Assembly: GCA_030323885.1 (NCBI GenBank)
Contig: CM059187.1
Span: 85,024,027-85,088,026, forward strand
Length of the DNA stretch: 64,000 bases
DNA from: Branchipolynoe longqiensis
Taxonomy: Eukaryota > Annelida > Polychaeta > Phyllodocida > Polynoidae
Direction of reading: 5' to 3'
Part shown: piece after piece, positions 44,536-56,379 of the stretch
Numbering within the stretch: the first letter of the stretch is position 1
How the letters are laid out: each line of letters opens with the position of its first letter
Position numbers and translations under genes: made by a program
Notes under the pieces: model-generated
What the model was told of the DNA's origin: nothing
Seen by the model: only the letters and a program-made list of their open reading frames with translations
The model's database searches: none

Positions 44536-44756
44536 GGCATGGCCCCTCCCTGATTGGGTCAGCGTCCATCAGTCCCAGCAAACGCCCCCTGGTGGCCATC
44601 TGAGACCCGGTGCCCATGGCCCCAGCCTCATTCCCGCTCCCTCCACATCGTATGGGTGGCACAGCACATCTAGTGCAGAACAGCGGAACTAGCCTTAAGA
44701 CGCGGAATAGATTGCCCTGCAGGATGATATTTAACAAAATGTTTGTTGGAACATTA

Positions 44757-44962
44757 GTTGATTAAGCAAGGGACATTTCAACCGCAAACAATTGGTTTTA
44801 CTCATACCATGTTCCGTTCCCTATCATAGTAATACCGGGTGACAAGTATACATTTTTAAGCCATAGATTTGACTCGGCCAGGGTATGAACCAGGGCTTAG
44901 AATCACACGACCATCCAGCACGGGAGGCGGACGCTCACCTCATTCGGCCTTCGCATCTGGCC
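44757..44962 (-). mobile_element. Chimaeric SINE, copy 2
   Basis: Same joint as 40487-40710: on the minus strand a SINE-A head (GAATGAGGTGAGCGTCCGCC, CGTGTGATTCTAAGCCC, GGCCGAGTCAAATC) and a short body lead into CATGGTATGAGTAAAACCAA and a CTTGCTTAATCAAC end of SINE-B type. Two independent copies with the same joint point to a propagated chimaeric subfamily. Confidence 0.7.
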
Positions 44963-45082
44963 AGAAGAGTGATTAATTTGAACCTATACAACTCATATCT
45001 AAACTAAGCCATTATTGAATTGTTGATTGCTGGGTTTTGTGCCCTGCCTACATGTAAGGATATATGGAGAAATACACCAAGT

Positions 45083-45526
45083 ATGCAGGTATTGGGATAC
45101 CTCAGGGAGTTTGTCGCCCCTGCCCTGCAGCGTTGTAAAGCACTGCCTTGTGGTACAGGTTCTTGACAGAACCGACGGCTAAGGGAGCAAACTCTGAACA
45201 GAAAACCATGTCACTGTGGCCGCAACAATGGCGGTTGATGTATGGAACTCCCAACATCTCCCGACCAGCCACTGCAGGGACAAATAGTTTTGCGCCTGTC
45301 TGGACATGTTCTTGCCCGTGTGAAACCTCTATTTGCTCCCCGAGAGAGTGCCGCTGGTAACTTGCAAAAGCCAGCAGCACTTCAACACTTTTGCAGGCAG
45401 CTTTCATGAAATGTACAAGTGCACAAAACATCACTCTCACAGCAGAGAGCTAAATGGAGAGTGGCAGTCAAGTAATGAAAGCAGTCCAGTCTTTGTGGCA
45501 TCATGACCGACAGCATGATGATGATG
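45083..45526 (+). mobile_element. LINE-tailed short element (family L), copy 1
   Basis: 5' start ATGCAGGTATTGGGATACCT, a body of about 330 bp, then GAGCTAAATGGAGAGTGGCA and TCAAGTAATGAAAGCAGTCC shared with the LINE 3' end, and a CAGCATGATGATGATG tail. Flanked by ACACCAAGT (45074-45082) and ACATCAAGT (45527-45535), one mismatch. An antisense frame (45102-45440) is conserved only because the repeat is. Confidence 0.85.
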
Positions 45527-45544
45527 ACATCAAGTAGAGAGAGG

Positions 45545-45805
45545 TTGTATTGATTGCAACATTATAGTATTGCGAGGCTGGCTCACGGGCACCATGATTG
45601 GATATGCCAGTTTGTGTCACATGCTGGTGAGCAAACCAATCCTACTCTTGCCGTATTCCAGTGCTGATGAGTGTCAGTTTAGGTAGTGACACGTAAATAT
45701 TTGATATTTCATTGGTTGTACTCAGTCAATGTTCTAATCCACGAACTTCCGCGAGGGGAGCCACCTAGATTACTTACCGATTCGAGCTACCCGCCCAGCC
45801 ACAAT
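45545..45805 (-). mobile_element. Diverged SINE-A
   Basis: Recognisable only in pieces: GCACCATGATTGGATATGCC, AGTGACACGTAAATATTTGA, TTCATTGGTTGTACTCAGTC and a head-like CGAACTTCCG...GATTCGAGCTACCCGCCC. Confidence 0.4.
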
Positions 45806-48390
45806 TAATACAAAAATATAGTTTGCTCCTTATCAATGAAGGATTTGTGTTTGTACAGTTGTGCAATTTGTTCCTGATCTACTAATTGTTATCAGAAATG
45901 TTATGACATTTTCGATTATAGGCAGCAATGTGGTCGTCCTACCTGAACAACATGAGCATTTCATTTATGTTTGTATCTGTAGAAGTATGTTCGCATTTTA
46001 GATATTAAATTTCAAGTGAATACTGGTGAACTTTGTTGGTGCCTAAATTGGATTCACCAGATATTATTCCTTTGTGTTTCCTGTGGTTTTTGTGTGGGTT
46101 TCTTTCACGCATTCATTCGGGAAGGGATGTTGTAGTTGCGTCTGGAATTTGCATAATCAGGTGGTTCTAAGGTTTAGTAATTTTCTTAGATAACAATAGT
46201 AGGATTGTCATTATATTCTACCTTGCTATAGTTTGAAGTTACTTCGATTTTAACTGGCTGTCCCTGGATATATTTAAAGTACAAATGTTCCACATTACAT
46301 TTGGCATGCACATCGAAATGCTGAATCCATTGGCTTCAGCAGTCACCAGTTCTATTAAATTGACTTAGCGTCCTGAATAATTACACCAGTATCTAAGTTA
46401 GATAAGCCTAGTCATATCTAAGTAACTCTTTTAATTTCGATAATGTGATGTTTTCATCGGACCGTGCGACCTTAAGGTGTAGGCAATGGTGCTACCCAGT
46501 ATAACTTAACTATAAGGGACAATTCTGGCATTGTATAGTATATAGTACTCCCTATGGAATTGGATTCCCGATCAATTGGATTAACTCTAAAAGAAAGTAT
46601 GAATAAAGCCATTGTCCCTAAACATTGAATATATAATCTATGTTAATACGGATGAATATATAATACTATGTTGCACAAATTATTGAATCTACCCACACAT
46701 TGGATGGTTCCCACATGAATATTTTGATACTTTTAAAATCAGAGCAAATGATTGCCGAAATAAATCCTATTCACTAATAATAATCATGGGAATGATTAAA
46801 TAATCAAATAGGAGGTGTATTTGTATTGATCAGCTGTAGTGAGATGTTGGTCGATATTGTGGAAAAGAGGTCAACGTGCGCTATATTTAACTTTTAAGTG
46901 GAGCCTGAAAGCTCTTCAGTTTCTTCAATAAACATATCACATGTGAGACGGTCAATGTTCCGCAAGACACTGGAGCTACTAGAATATCAAAATCGAAGCG
47001 ATCTATACAACGTCAATCTGTCTGTTCGATCCTGATCTCTTGATACTATCTCGTATTACAGTCACTAAAGGCAACGTAGCATTTGCACCATTTCTGGGAT
47101 CTATTCGACCACCTGTATGACGAACACAATGTTTCACCCTTTGTGGTCTAGGCATTTCATTATTATTTTGCAAACCTTACTGTAAAAAGGTTCTATCTGA
47201 CAAAATGGTGCTTTCGAGATAATGAGGACTCAAGCTGTGTAACTGGATGATAGCAAAGCAGATAGAACAATATTATTTAAAATATATCTCAGCGAAAAAT
47301 AACAGTCGAGAACAGTTGTGTAGCTGCATGATAGCCTTTTGGAAATAAAAATGTGTTCATCCATAACACCAATTCGGTCACTTTGTAAGATAGAACCTTG
47401 TATACTAACGTCATGATTTGGCATTTGTATCTATTTATACCTAGACTTCATGATCTCCATTTCTGAACTGTAATCTGGGGAATACAATTTTGAGTAAGTT
47501 TCAAGACAATTTTTACTTTGACAATGCACGCTCAGTTTAGAGTAAATTCGCAAGGTCGAAAGTTATATTGTCCTCTCGTTTCTTGCAGAGTAGGGTTTAA
47601 TCAGAGTAATGGTTGGTACTGAATTATGAAGACGAACAGCCGCTTTCAATCGTCTATGCATTTCCTTTGTTTCTTTACCGAACCCCCTGTGCAGTAAAAC
47701 ATCGGATATTGGGGGTTATATGCATTTAATTGCCGAGTACTACGCACATGCACAGTTCACGCGTAATTGATGTTTGCCCGTCTAAGATGATTTGCTACTA
47801 AAAGGTAAAAATGATATGGTATAATAATCGGTATGCCCTGCCGGTAAGGAGGGCAGTACTACTACAAACATTTGAATCCTATTACGGTAAGTAACGGGAG
47901 GTGCAACTTCCACAACCCCATCACCAAAGGTAATGAGCACAGGTTTATGAGAATCATATGAGTACATCATATGAGAATAATATGGGTACATATGAGAATC
48001 ATATGAGAATCATATGTCGTCCACAACATGGGCAAATGGGCACATCAACTTAGCACACTACCTCGAAACTAAGAATGCCTAAGATTGTGTTACTTTGACA
48101 TTATAACGCCTGACACAATCTACCACCTTTGGTATGAAACTTAAGGCCAGACCCGTTGGCACAAGTAGCTATGGCTGCTTTTTTGCACTGACATCTAGCG
48201 AGTGATTAGGAACAAATCTTCACATATATACAACCGTACATAATTCTCTGTCAAATACACTAAACGTTATGCAACTGCGCATTCAAATTACTCCATCCTG
48301 AACACCCGAACACATGTTCGATTCAGGGATCGGTCAGCCATTTTGCGATCCCACCGATCCTAGCATATAAGTATACAGCACTAATGCTAA
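45806..48390. other. Unannotated 2.6 kb
   Basis: AT-rich; no convincing gene. A short array of CATATGAGAAT(A/C) at 47950-48017 is the only tandem repeat noted. Confidence 0.4.
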
Positions 48391-48663
48391 AGCCCCGGTC
48401 ACATAAATGTTAGTGGATGTAGTTGAACGTAGTGGAGGTTAATGTAATTGAATGTAGTTGAATGTAGGTGAACCTAGTTGTATGGAGAACTATGGAAGCC
48501 AGTATGTTCAACTACATTCAACTATGTTCAACTATATTCACCTTCGTTCAACTACGTTTAACTACGTTCAAGTACGTTCAAGTACGTTCAACCACGTTCA
48601 ACTATGTTCAACTATGTTCAACTATGTTCAACTGTGTCCACTAACGTGTATGTGACCGGCCCT
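48391..48663. mobile_element. Harbinger-like MITE with GTTCAACTAC decamer array
   Basis: Left end AGCCCCGGTCACATA, inverted right end AGGGCCGGTCACATA, then GTTAGTGGA in both. Left flank TAA (48388-48390), right flank TTC, so the target site has decayed or the border is shifted. The interior is GTAGTTGAA decamers on the left and GTTCAACTAn decamers on the right, a smaller relative of 1809-3061. Confidence 0.8.
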
Positions 48664-49504
48664 TTCAGCATCTCCTAGCCTCACTAAGGAACTTATAAGA
48701 CGTACAAATTCATCGAACAACAACCAAACAGAAATAAATGCCCTACTCATTTTCTATGAATCAAAACATCAATCAAATAAGTAAAACTAGGCTCCTAACT
48801 GTACCAAGAGACTATCTATCTGCTACTGAAATGCAGATAATCAAATAACTTATCAGCAGCTACTGCTTGGTAAGACAACACCAACACTACAGCTGGCCAG
48901 CATTGAAAACAACCCTGGGTACCCGGGCTTACATGCTATGGACAGTATAAATACAGCCTCAATAAAAAAAATATAATATAAAAAATGCCAATATAATATA
49001 CATGTGCTGGGTTCGTGTTGCTCAATTAGGGCGTGCACGTACCTGGTCTTTATACCAGGAAAGCAACTGACACAATGGTTGCTAGGGAAAATGTGGCGCA
49101 TCTGACACAGTTGGCTAACGTGAGTTGCAGATCACGTGACCATTAGCGACTTGGTCATCACATGCCCCCGACCCATAGGCTTAGTCAACTCGCCCGACAG
49201 AGAGCATTACGAAAACACCGATATGCCCAGTTCTGACCTCGTGTGTCATCTATGGAGGCTGAGTGGTGCACACAACATGATCCGCAGAGTTCTGAATCAC
49301 GTGACCAAGCTGCGGAAAGGCGACATGTATGCAACCTCTTCCCGAATAAAATCAAATATCTTGCTTTGGTAGAGGAAGGAGCTGACTTTAACTAAGGGGA
49401 GTTATGATACAGGAAATGTTGAATGCCTCATTTGATAGCAGTATCTGGATAGCGAATAACCCTTTATCGCGTGTAATAATGCATGTAGTGTCCTGCACTC
49501 ACCG
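48664..49504. other. Unannotated stretch
   Basis: Nothing recognisable. Confidence 0.35.
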
Positions 49505-49600
49505 CCCGCTATCCGGATGGGGGGGGGGGTACCATCATGCACCGCTCTGTCTCCTTCGCGGGGCCTATCCTCCACTCGCTCGGAGGAATTTTGTTCGATG
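49505..49600 (+). repeat. Dispersed poly-G repeat, copy 2
   Basis: Matches 4880-4972 (G run, TACCATCATGCACCGCTCTG, GGGGCCTATCCTCCACTCGC, TCGGAGGAATTTTGTT). Two short frames across it are chance frames. Confidence 0.6.
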
Positions 49601-50269
49601 GTATTATTAGTAGCCATAGAAACAATAACCTATGCACAGCTACACCAGTTTTGCTGATAAAATAATATCATATATTATATATTTAAAGCTGCATATTCCT
49701 CTGAATGTCTCATATTTTCGGAAGCAAAATACTTACCTAGAAGTGATCGTGCATATCCAATTTATATACTGGTGCACTTATTAAACATCTGTTGTGGATT
49801 TGCAATGTCGATTGGATATCGAAAGATGTCTGTCCCAGACTAATAAAGCCGATATAATATTGACCCCCAGTCTGCAATATTTCTTGTTGTGGTTTCATCT
49901 CGGACTGCAAGTCCAATATTGGGCAATAACTGCGTAAATACCGACGTGTTCAGTCCTTCATTGCTATTCATGGCAGCGGTGCTAATAAAGCATCGTGCAT
50001 ACTACGTGTGCCACAAGACTGACGCGTTGGTCCACGAATACAGAGAGGGACACGCCTATAAAATATTAATGAAACAAATGAGCGCCTCGAGTGTTCCAAT
50101 AATAAACTAATCGCTGTTCAGCGAATCCAAATGCAACGTTGGCATTTCCCTAGGCTCCATTAGCCCCTGACAGCTCATTGTACATATTATGCCTCCATTA
50201 GTCGGGCCTACCCAGACGTCACCATCGGTCACACGTCCCCTCATCCGGCCTCATATTTACTCCCAGGCC
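49601..50269. other. Unannotated stretch
   Basis: Nothing recognisable. Confidence 0.35.
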
Positions 50270-51620
50270 CGCGGCCATTGTAGGCAGATCCCCACAGGGA
50301 CTCAACTTCCAGCCTCAAGTCCTCATAGCTCCATGGTGCGCTCTGCAATGGCAGGCCCACTGTTTCCTGTGATAACAAACCTACTGCTGAGTAGTCTTGT
50401 CCTCACATTCCCTGCACACGCAGTCTCTCAATGGTTGTGCTCGCAACCTGAAGTCATATTGGATGGACTGATATCTCAACAATGCCTCTACTCATGTGCC
50501 AGCATTGCCTGTACTCCCACCTGATCATTCCGTGTAATCGCATCCTCAAAGTCCCTATTTATCAAAGCCTTGTACTTGTTTTACCCGTAATCTGATATCA
50601 TATTCCGCGGACTCATATCTTAGCATTCCCTGAACTCAGATGTCAGCATTCCCGGTACTCCCCGCCCAATATCCTGTGAATTCGCGGCCTCACAGTCCCT
50701 ATTATGGAAGCCTTCTAAGTGGTATGAAGGTATTGCAATACCTCAGGGAGTTTGACACCCCTACCCTGCAGAGTTGTAAACCACTGCCTTGTGGTACAGG
50801 TTCTTGACAGAACCGAAGGCTTAAGCGAACAAACCCTAAACAGAAAACCATGTCACTGTGGCAGCATCAAGGGCGGTTGATGTATGGAACTCCCAACATC
50901 TCCCAACCAGCCACTGCAAGGACAAATTGTTTTCCGCCTGTCTGGACATGTTCTTGCCAGTGTGAAAGCTCTATTTTCTCCCCGGGAGAGTGGCACTGGT
51001 AACTTGCAAAAGTCAGCAGCACTTCAACACTTTTGCAGGCAGCTTTCATGAAATGTACAGTGCAGTCAATTAATGAAAGCAGTCTTTGTCGCATCGCGAC
51101 CGACAGCATGATGATGATGATAAGTGGTGAACCCGCCACCTGATATCATATTCCGTTGACTCATATGTCAACATTGCCTGTACTCATATCCCAGAATTGC
51201 CTGTACTCCCAGCCGAACAATCCGTGTACTCGGGTCCTCGCCTTCCCTATTCTCAGAACCTTGTGTTTGTTGTACCCACGACCTGATCTCATATTACCTA
51301 TACTCCTGTCCTTATACTGCCGCTAATCGCACAGTCTCGCAATCCCTACATGCAGAACTAGACACTCCCTGTATTCCCAGTCATCTCTCCAATTACCCTG
51401 AAGTCAGCCCCATCCCAGACTCTATTCCCCCCGACGTAGATTCGATGTACATACACACAGTCGGTACATCGTGTCCTGATATTCCCTATACTCATCTGGC
51501 CACACTTCCTATTCTCTGTATTCGCATCACCACTTACCCCATATGTACCACCCCACATTGCAATATATGCACTTTTATTACAGCACCACGAATTTAGTAT
51601 CCCACACCACACTACTTCCA
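50270..51620 (+). repeat. Old degenerate satellite, CTGTACTC/TCATATC words
   Basis: Irregular units of about 30 bp built on nATTCCCTGTACTC, TCATATCnCAnCATTnCC and CCTCACAnTCCCTATT. It is interrupted by the family L insertion at 50724-51121, and the same words resume on the other side (CTGATATCATATTCCGnGGA at 50593 and 51141). Confidence 0.55.
50724..51121 (+). mobile_element. LINE-tailed short element (family L), copy 2
   Basis: Starts ATGAAGGTATTGCAATACCT, shares the 330-bp body with copy 1, and ends GAAAGCAGTCTTTGTCGCAT, CGCGACCGACAGC and (ATG)n. A perfect TAAGTGGT stands on both sides (50716-50723, 51121-51128; the first T may belong to the tail). Part of the LINE-derived 3' segment is deleted relative to the other copies. 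Confidence 0.88.
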
Positions 51621-52150
51621 GGTCCCAAGGCCACTCAATTCACATCCCCACTGTTCTCAAATTCACAGCCCTTAAAACCTGACTGCTGCGCCCATACATA
51701 GCTATCCATTACACTATGCTCTCCACCCACTGCCTACATCCGTAACCCCTCTATTCTCCCATGAACCACCTGCCACGGCACCTCAGCCCCGCACCTGCCA
51801 CCGACACCCTACTGCCTTCGACGGCAAGGCCTCATCCACCACCAGACTATCGTCTCACCCAGCACGCCCCTCCCACATCTCCGAACTCTACCCGCTCTGC
51901 CATGCGCGACCGTATGCCATAAATAGGGCACCGCAGCAGGCAGTGTGGTCGCGATGCCTCACCACGGCCAGTCAGCCCTCACTCCGACACGGTCGCAACC
52001 GACTCCGGCGTCATAGTCGCCGGACATCGGTCATTATTTAGCGGGTGCGATGTCCCCGCGAGGTATACAAATAACCATATGCGCCCTCCCCCCCACCCAG
52101 GCGGTCCTGGCATGGCATAGGGTCTCTCCTTAATGGCATCGGCCTATGCT
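51621..52150. other. Unannotated stretch
   Basis: No gene or repeat recognised. Confidence 0.35.
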
Positions 52151-52164
52151 GGTGGCCTCCTAGC

Positions 52165-52540
52165 ATCGGCGGGGCGTGGGGCGCGGGGCCCGGGACGTGG
52201 GGCCCGGGACCGTGGGGCGCGGGGCGCGGGGCGCGGGGCGCGACGTGCGGGGTGCGGGGCACGGGCGCGGCGCGGGCGCGGGGCGCGGGCGCGGGGCTCG
52301 GCGCGCGGGGCGCGAGGCGCGGGGCGCGGGGCGCGGGGCGCGGGGCGCGGGGCTCGGGGCCTGGGACCGTGGGGCATGGAGCATGGGGGGTAGGGCGTAG
52401 GACTTTAGTGCGCCGCACATGGGGCATGGGGCGCGGGGCGTGGGGTGCAGGGCATGGGACGTCGAGCCGTGGGGCACGTGGCGCTGGGTGCTGGGTACGC
52501 GGCGAAGGGCGCAGGTCGCCGGGCGCGGGAGCTTAGGCAG
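52165..52540 (+). repeat. GC heptamer satellite (GGGGCGC)n
   Basis: Nearly uninterrupted GGGGCGCGGGGCGCG units, degenerating after 52370 into GGGGCATGGGGCG-like words. It generates long Gly/Ala/Arg or Pro/Arg/Ala frames on both strands (up to 187 codons) that I reject as genes. The G-run density makes it prone to G-quadruplex formation. Confidence 0.9.
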
Positions 52541-53296
52541 CACCGTTGACGAGCCACACTGGAACTGGGAGGCGTTGGTAATGGTGGTGGAGGCAGGCGT
52601 TAGACACATGTGTCAAGTTTGCACTACAGCCAGCCGCTTTACTCATACCGGCTATAACTTCCGCTTCTGTATGAAATAGAACCCGTCTTTCCCTCCCTGA
52701 TGCGCCGGCATACTTCCCTGCCTTCGGGCTGCTGATGCTATTGCCTGTCCTTATAATTGTCTTTCTGGGTATTACAGGTAAGACCACCACCACCTATCTG
52801 CTTAACCTCCATTTGCCCATGGACTCCAGCGTTCAGTCCATAAGCCTGAACATGGTTCATGGACTCACTGATTCAGTCCATAAGCCTGAAATCCACCACG
52901 TACCACCAGCGCTTTTCTGATGAGATATTGCTCTCGAGGCTGTTGGATTAGTGGTATTTCCCGATCTCATAACCAACATGCTGGTATTTATTAGACGATA
53001 ATGTGTACTTGAGTCCCTTCTGTCGAGTTGGTAGATGAGCAAATAACGTTAGCACATTCCAGCCAAATCTTTACCCCTTTCCTCGGATCTGATTTTCAAA
53101 ATAGTACGTGGACGGTTTTAAAATTCAGCAAAACCTTAAGAGTTTGATTCAGAAACTTATAATAGCTGGCTTCACTATCCGGAATGCTGCTGCACATTTA
53201 AATCATCCTCAGGCTGCTTGCTGTGTTATTGAAGAGAAGAAGAATCCTGCACCGATCCATAGGATTGGTGTACATGTATATTCTCAATTTGTGGGG
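52541..53296. other. Unannotated stretch
   Basis: Contains a short direct repeat GATTCAGTCCATAAGCCTGAA / GTTCAGTCCATAAGCCTGAA (core 19 bp) at 52830-52892. No gene recognised. Confidence 0.4.
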
Positions 53297-53612
53297 GTCT
53301 CTGTGGCAGAATGGTTAAAGTGTCTGACCTTTTTCTAGGTCGGACTTCTAATCTGAACGTTGGTGGTTCGATTCACTATGCAATCACCTCTGCCAATTTG
53401 GATTTCCACTGCTTCGTATAATTTACAGCATCATCAAAGGCCAGTTGCTCTCATACCATGTTTATGTGGTGTGGGAGGGTAAAAATCCCTCGGGTCAGTA
53501 CAAGTGTAGGATCACGCTTTCTATCAACCAACTCTCTAATGGTGAAAACAAGACTATTCAGACTTATCCATGATAGGCTCTATGGATCGTCAAGAAAACA
53601 ACAACGTATCAA
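53297..53612 (+). mobile_element. SINE-B, copy 2
   Basis: tRNA-like head TGGCAGAATGGTTAAAGTGT (A-box), TTTTCTAGGTCGGACTTCTA, GGTGGTTCGATTCACTA (B-box); body TCAAAGGCCAGTTGCTCTCA, CATGTTTATGTGGTGTGGGA, TTTCTATCAACCA. The 3' third is more diverged than in the 40.8-kb copy. Confidence 0.82.
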
Positions 53613-54398
53613 ATCAAAATAGCAACATGAATAGAACGAGCATTCAAACAATAAGTTAATTAACATCACCTCACGTATCGAAGAATATCCACAACATCGC
53701 GGTGGGTGTCAGTATGACCAAGTAGTTCTCATGTGATGGTGCATTATCGACTTCCGGTTAACTCAAGGGAGAAACAAATGGTGAGTGCATTATGCGTCAG
53801 CACCCACTAACATTCATTCACTCGCGTCTGGATGTCTAGATTTTATGACCTTGCATCTACAGTGCTTTAATGCAACTAACCTGCAAACAACTCTTTACTA
53901 CTGAACACATCTTCCTAAAGCCTCCTGTAATCTTGGCTCTGTCTTATAGTTCGAGATTTCAACATTGCACCAGAGACGGTTTTTGCTATCAATTGATAAA
54001 GATCTCACCATTTCAGGATGTTGTGTATATTCCAATGAACAGTATACATGGGAATTAGATTCAGAATAGTGACACGAGAGACCATCCGCTTTTTCCTATG
54101 AATATCGTGCTTCCAAGACTTAATTGAACCATCGGTATGTTATCAATTCACCCACACAATACATTTCACGAGTTATGCACCCTCCCTTCCATGGTCATCC
54201 GTTCACTCGGTATGTGGACAAGGCATGCTGCACTGGTTCATGGGGTAGGTTGCTGAAGTTATCCAAAGAATGCCAAAGTGTGGTTGACCATGTTCAATAT
54301 TATGTTGTCGAAGGCTGGAGAAGTTGATGAATATAGATCCATCAACAGATATTGTTGTTCTAATGTAGACTATTTTCTAGCATACAAACCCTGCAGTA
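53613..54398. other. Unannotated stretch
   Basis: Nothing recognisable. Confidence 0.35.
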
Positions 54399-54629
54399 TG
54401 AAGAGGGTAGGTGCAAAACCACGTAAACTTCAACACAAAAATGTAGTTTAAATAATATATCTTTAGTATTAGTATTCTCATTAATTCCACTTTTCATATG
54501 ATCATATGGGTATGGACCACTGACCAAAGAAATTGGAATATAAAAAAGAGAACTTTTTGTAGGTTTGATTCCAATGTATATCTCCATTTTTGGATTGGTG
54601 TTTACGTGGTTTTGCACCTGAACTCTTCA
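54399..54629. mobile_element. MITE family T, copy 2
   Basis: Left TGAAGAGGGTAGGTGCAAAA, inverted right TGAAGAGTTCAGGTGCAAAA, then CCACGTAAAC in both. TA precedes it (54397-54398); the right flank is CG, a likely decayed TA. Confidence 0.82.
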
Positions 54630-54888
54630 CGTGTAGAATGATGATGTATAACCAAGTTTGCCTGTCAGGATCAATGTCCATTTTGGAACAAAATAAGCTG
54701 ACCACATAAGGCGTCCAGTGAAGAACACAGCTTGATTAAATACTCCAGAATCCTACTTTCCTTTTTTGCTCAGACCGCAGTGGAGAATAACTGAGAAGAA
54801 CTCCATTAACGTCCCACCAGACAGAATATCGCGTTGATTACTGTGGCCTTTTGATTAACACCATACATCACACAACAAGGAATGCCAT

Positions 54889-55237
54889 GGTTGGTTGTTT
54901 GTTGGAGTTTTACGTCCTCGCAACATATACAAATAATATCAGCACAGGTAACGACTTCTGCCAGTGAATACTCATGGCAACTTCACTGTGCTGCCCCAAG
55001 GGAAGAGCAGGCGGCCAGCACCATGACCGGATATTCCAATCAGTCACATTATCCTGACACTGAGCCAAGCAGTGATCGCCCTATCCTAATACTGCTGAGC
55101 AGCTGGCTAGGAAGCGAGAAATATAAACCTTTATGTCGTTGGTTTGAATGGACTCGGGTTAGATCCCATGGCTTCGAATCCCACAAGCTACCAGAACAGA
55201 AGACAGACCCTCAACTCATTCGGCCATCCCGTCTGAT
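54889..55237 (-). mobile_element. SINE-A, near full length, Ser/Leu-like head
   Basis: Tail TTGGTTGTTTGTTGGAG, body TTTTACGTCCTCGCAACATA to GAGCAGCTGGCTAGGAAGCG. The minus-strand head has GGGATGGCCGAATGAGTTGA (A-box), TCTGGTAGCTTGTGGGATTC and CCCGAGTCCATTC. A frame at 54882-55301 runs through it and is not a gene. Confidence 0.85.
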
Positions 55238-56379
55238 GTTTGAATTGCATGTCCTTCCATTACATTTGACGATGGGTCCATTAGACTTGGTGAACTTTTA
55301 AGCACATTTCTCACCAGCCTATAAAAAAATATCCCTATATCGTGACTTGAGTTAATATATTAGACATGATCTGCACTGGTCCACTGAGCTCCGTGGCAAG
55401 CCGTGATGAAATCTGAATCGCCATTAGAGGGAGCGACCAGATTGGTGCTTTCCAGTGCACTCTATTCTCATCCGCACCCTTACTCTCCCAGCGCTGCTAA
55501 GCACCGGATGATTACACTCTCCACCGCACCACTGATCACACTCTCCTCGGTGAGCTTACCGTGAGCGGCGCTCAAAGCTCAGAGAGCCCGGCTAGTAGGG
55601 GATGACACCCGGCACACTGGACGGGCAGAAAGTCGGCAAAAGTCTGAGTAGCGCATCACATTAGCATCGCGGACGCAGGGAGCAACTCTCTAATGGGGCG
55701 TCGTCTCCAGGCCGGACGTGTCCGAATGCGGGTGGATGCGGGGGGATCCGGGCGGCTTTCGCGAGCCGCGAGCATTACGCGCATATTGGCATTGTTAGCG
55801 GGCGCGTAATGGACTGGGGCCGAGTGTAGAAGCAGCCAGGGTCATGGCCGGGTTACACTGACAGCCCGCCTAGCCCTGGTCGGGACGCGGCTGACCAAAT
55901 GGCGCCTCAATGCCGTCCCACGACCGGCCTCCATAGTCCACTCCCAGCCCGCTCCTTGCCACCTCACAGGCGGTCCTAAGGCCGTCGCTACCGGTTCCAT
56001 GCCGCGACAGCTCGGCCCCAGCGCATCCCCAAACCGATCCCAACCCGTGTCATTGTCCGTACAAGCACGCCCCCGGCACGACCCCACCACGCCCTTAGCA
56101 CTCCCCCACCAGGCCTCCAACAAGCCCAAACCCACCCCACCCAGCCCCAACCCCCCTCCAAGCCATCTCCAGCCTGCCACCAAATAGATTCCAGTCCGCC
56201 CCAGTCCTCCCATCCCGCCCACAGCCCTCCACAACTCGCCCCATTCTGCCCCCAGCCCGCTCCAGTCCGACCCTCCCAGCCCCGAGCCTGCCCGCACTCC
56301 GCCCCCAGTCCGCCCGCACCCCGCCTTCACACGGCCCCAGCCGGTCTCAGTCCCGCCCCCTTCCGACCCCAGGCCGCCT
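55238..56379. other. GC-rich stretch, no gene recognised
   Basis: CpG-rich from about 55560 to 55900, then a C-rich lead-in (CCCAGCCCG words) to the minisatellite. The minus-strand Gly/Trp-rich frame at 55842-56330 is a product of the C-rich composition. Confidence 0.45.

Noticed and set aside
45102..45440. Conserved frame found also at 50867-51139 and 59019-59201
   Set aside because: Conservation follows the family L repeat; the frame is antisense to the element and truncated differently in each copy.
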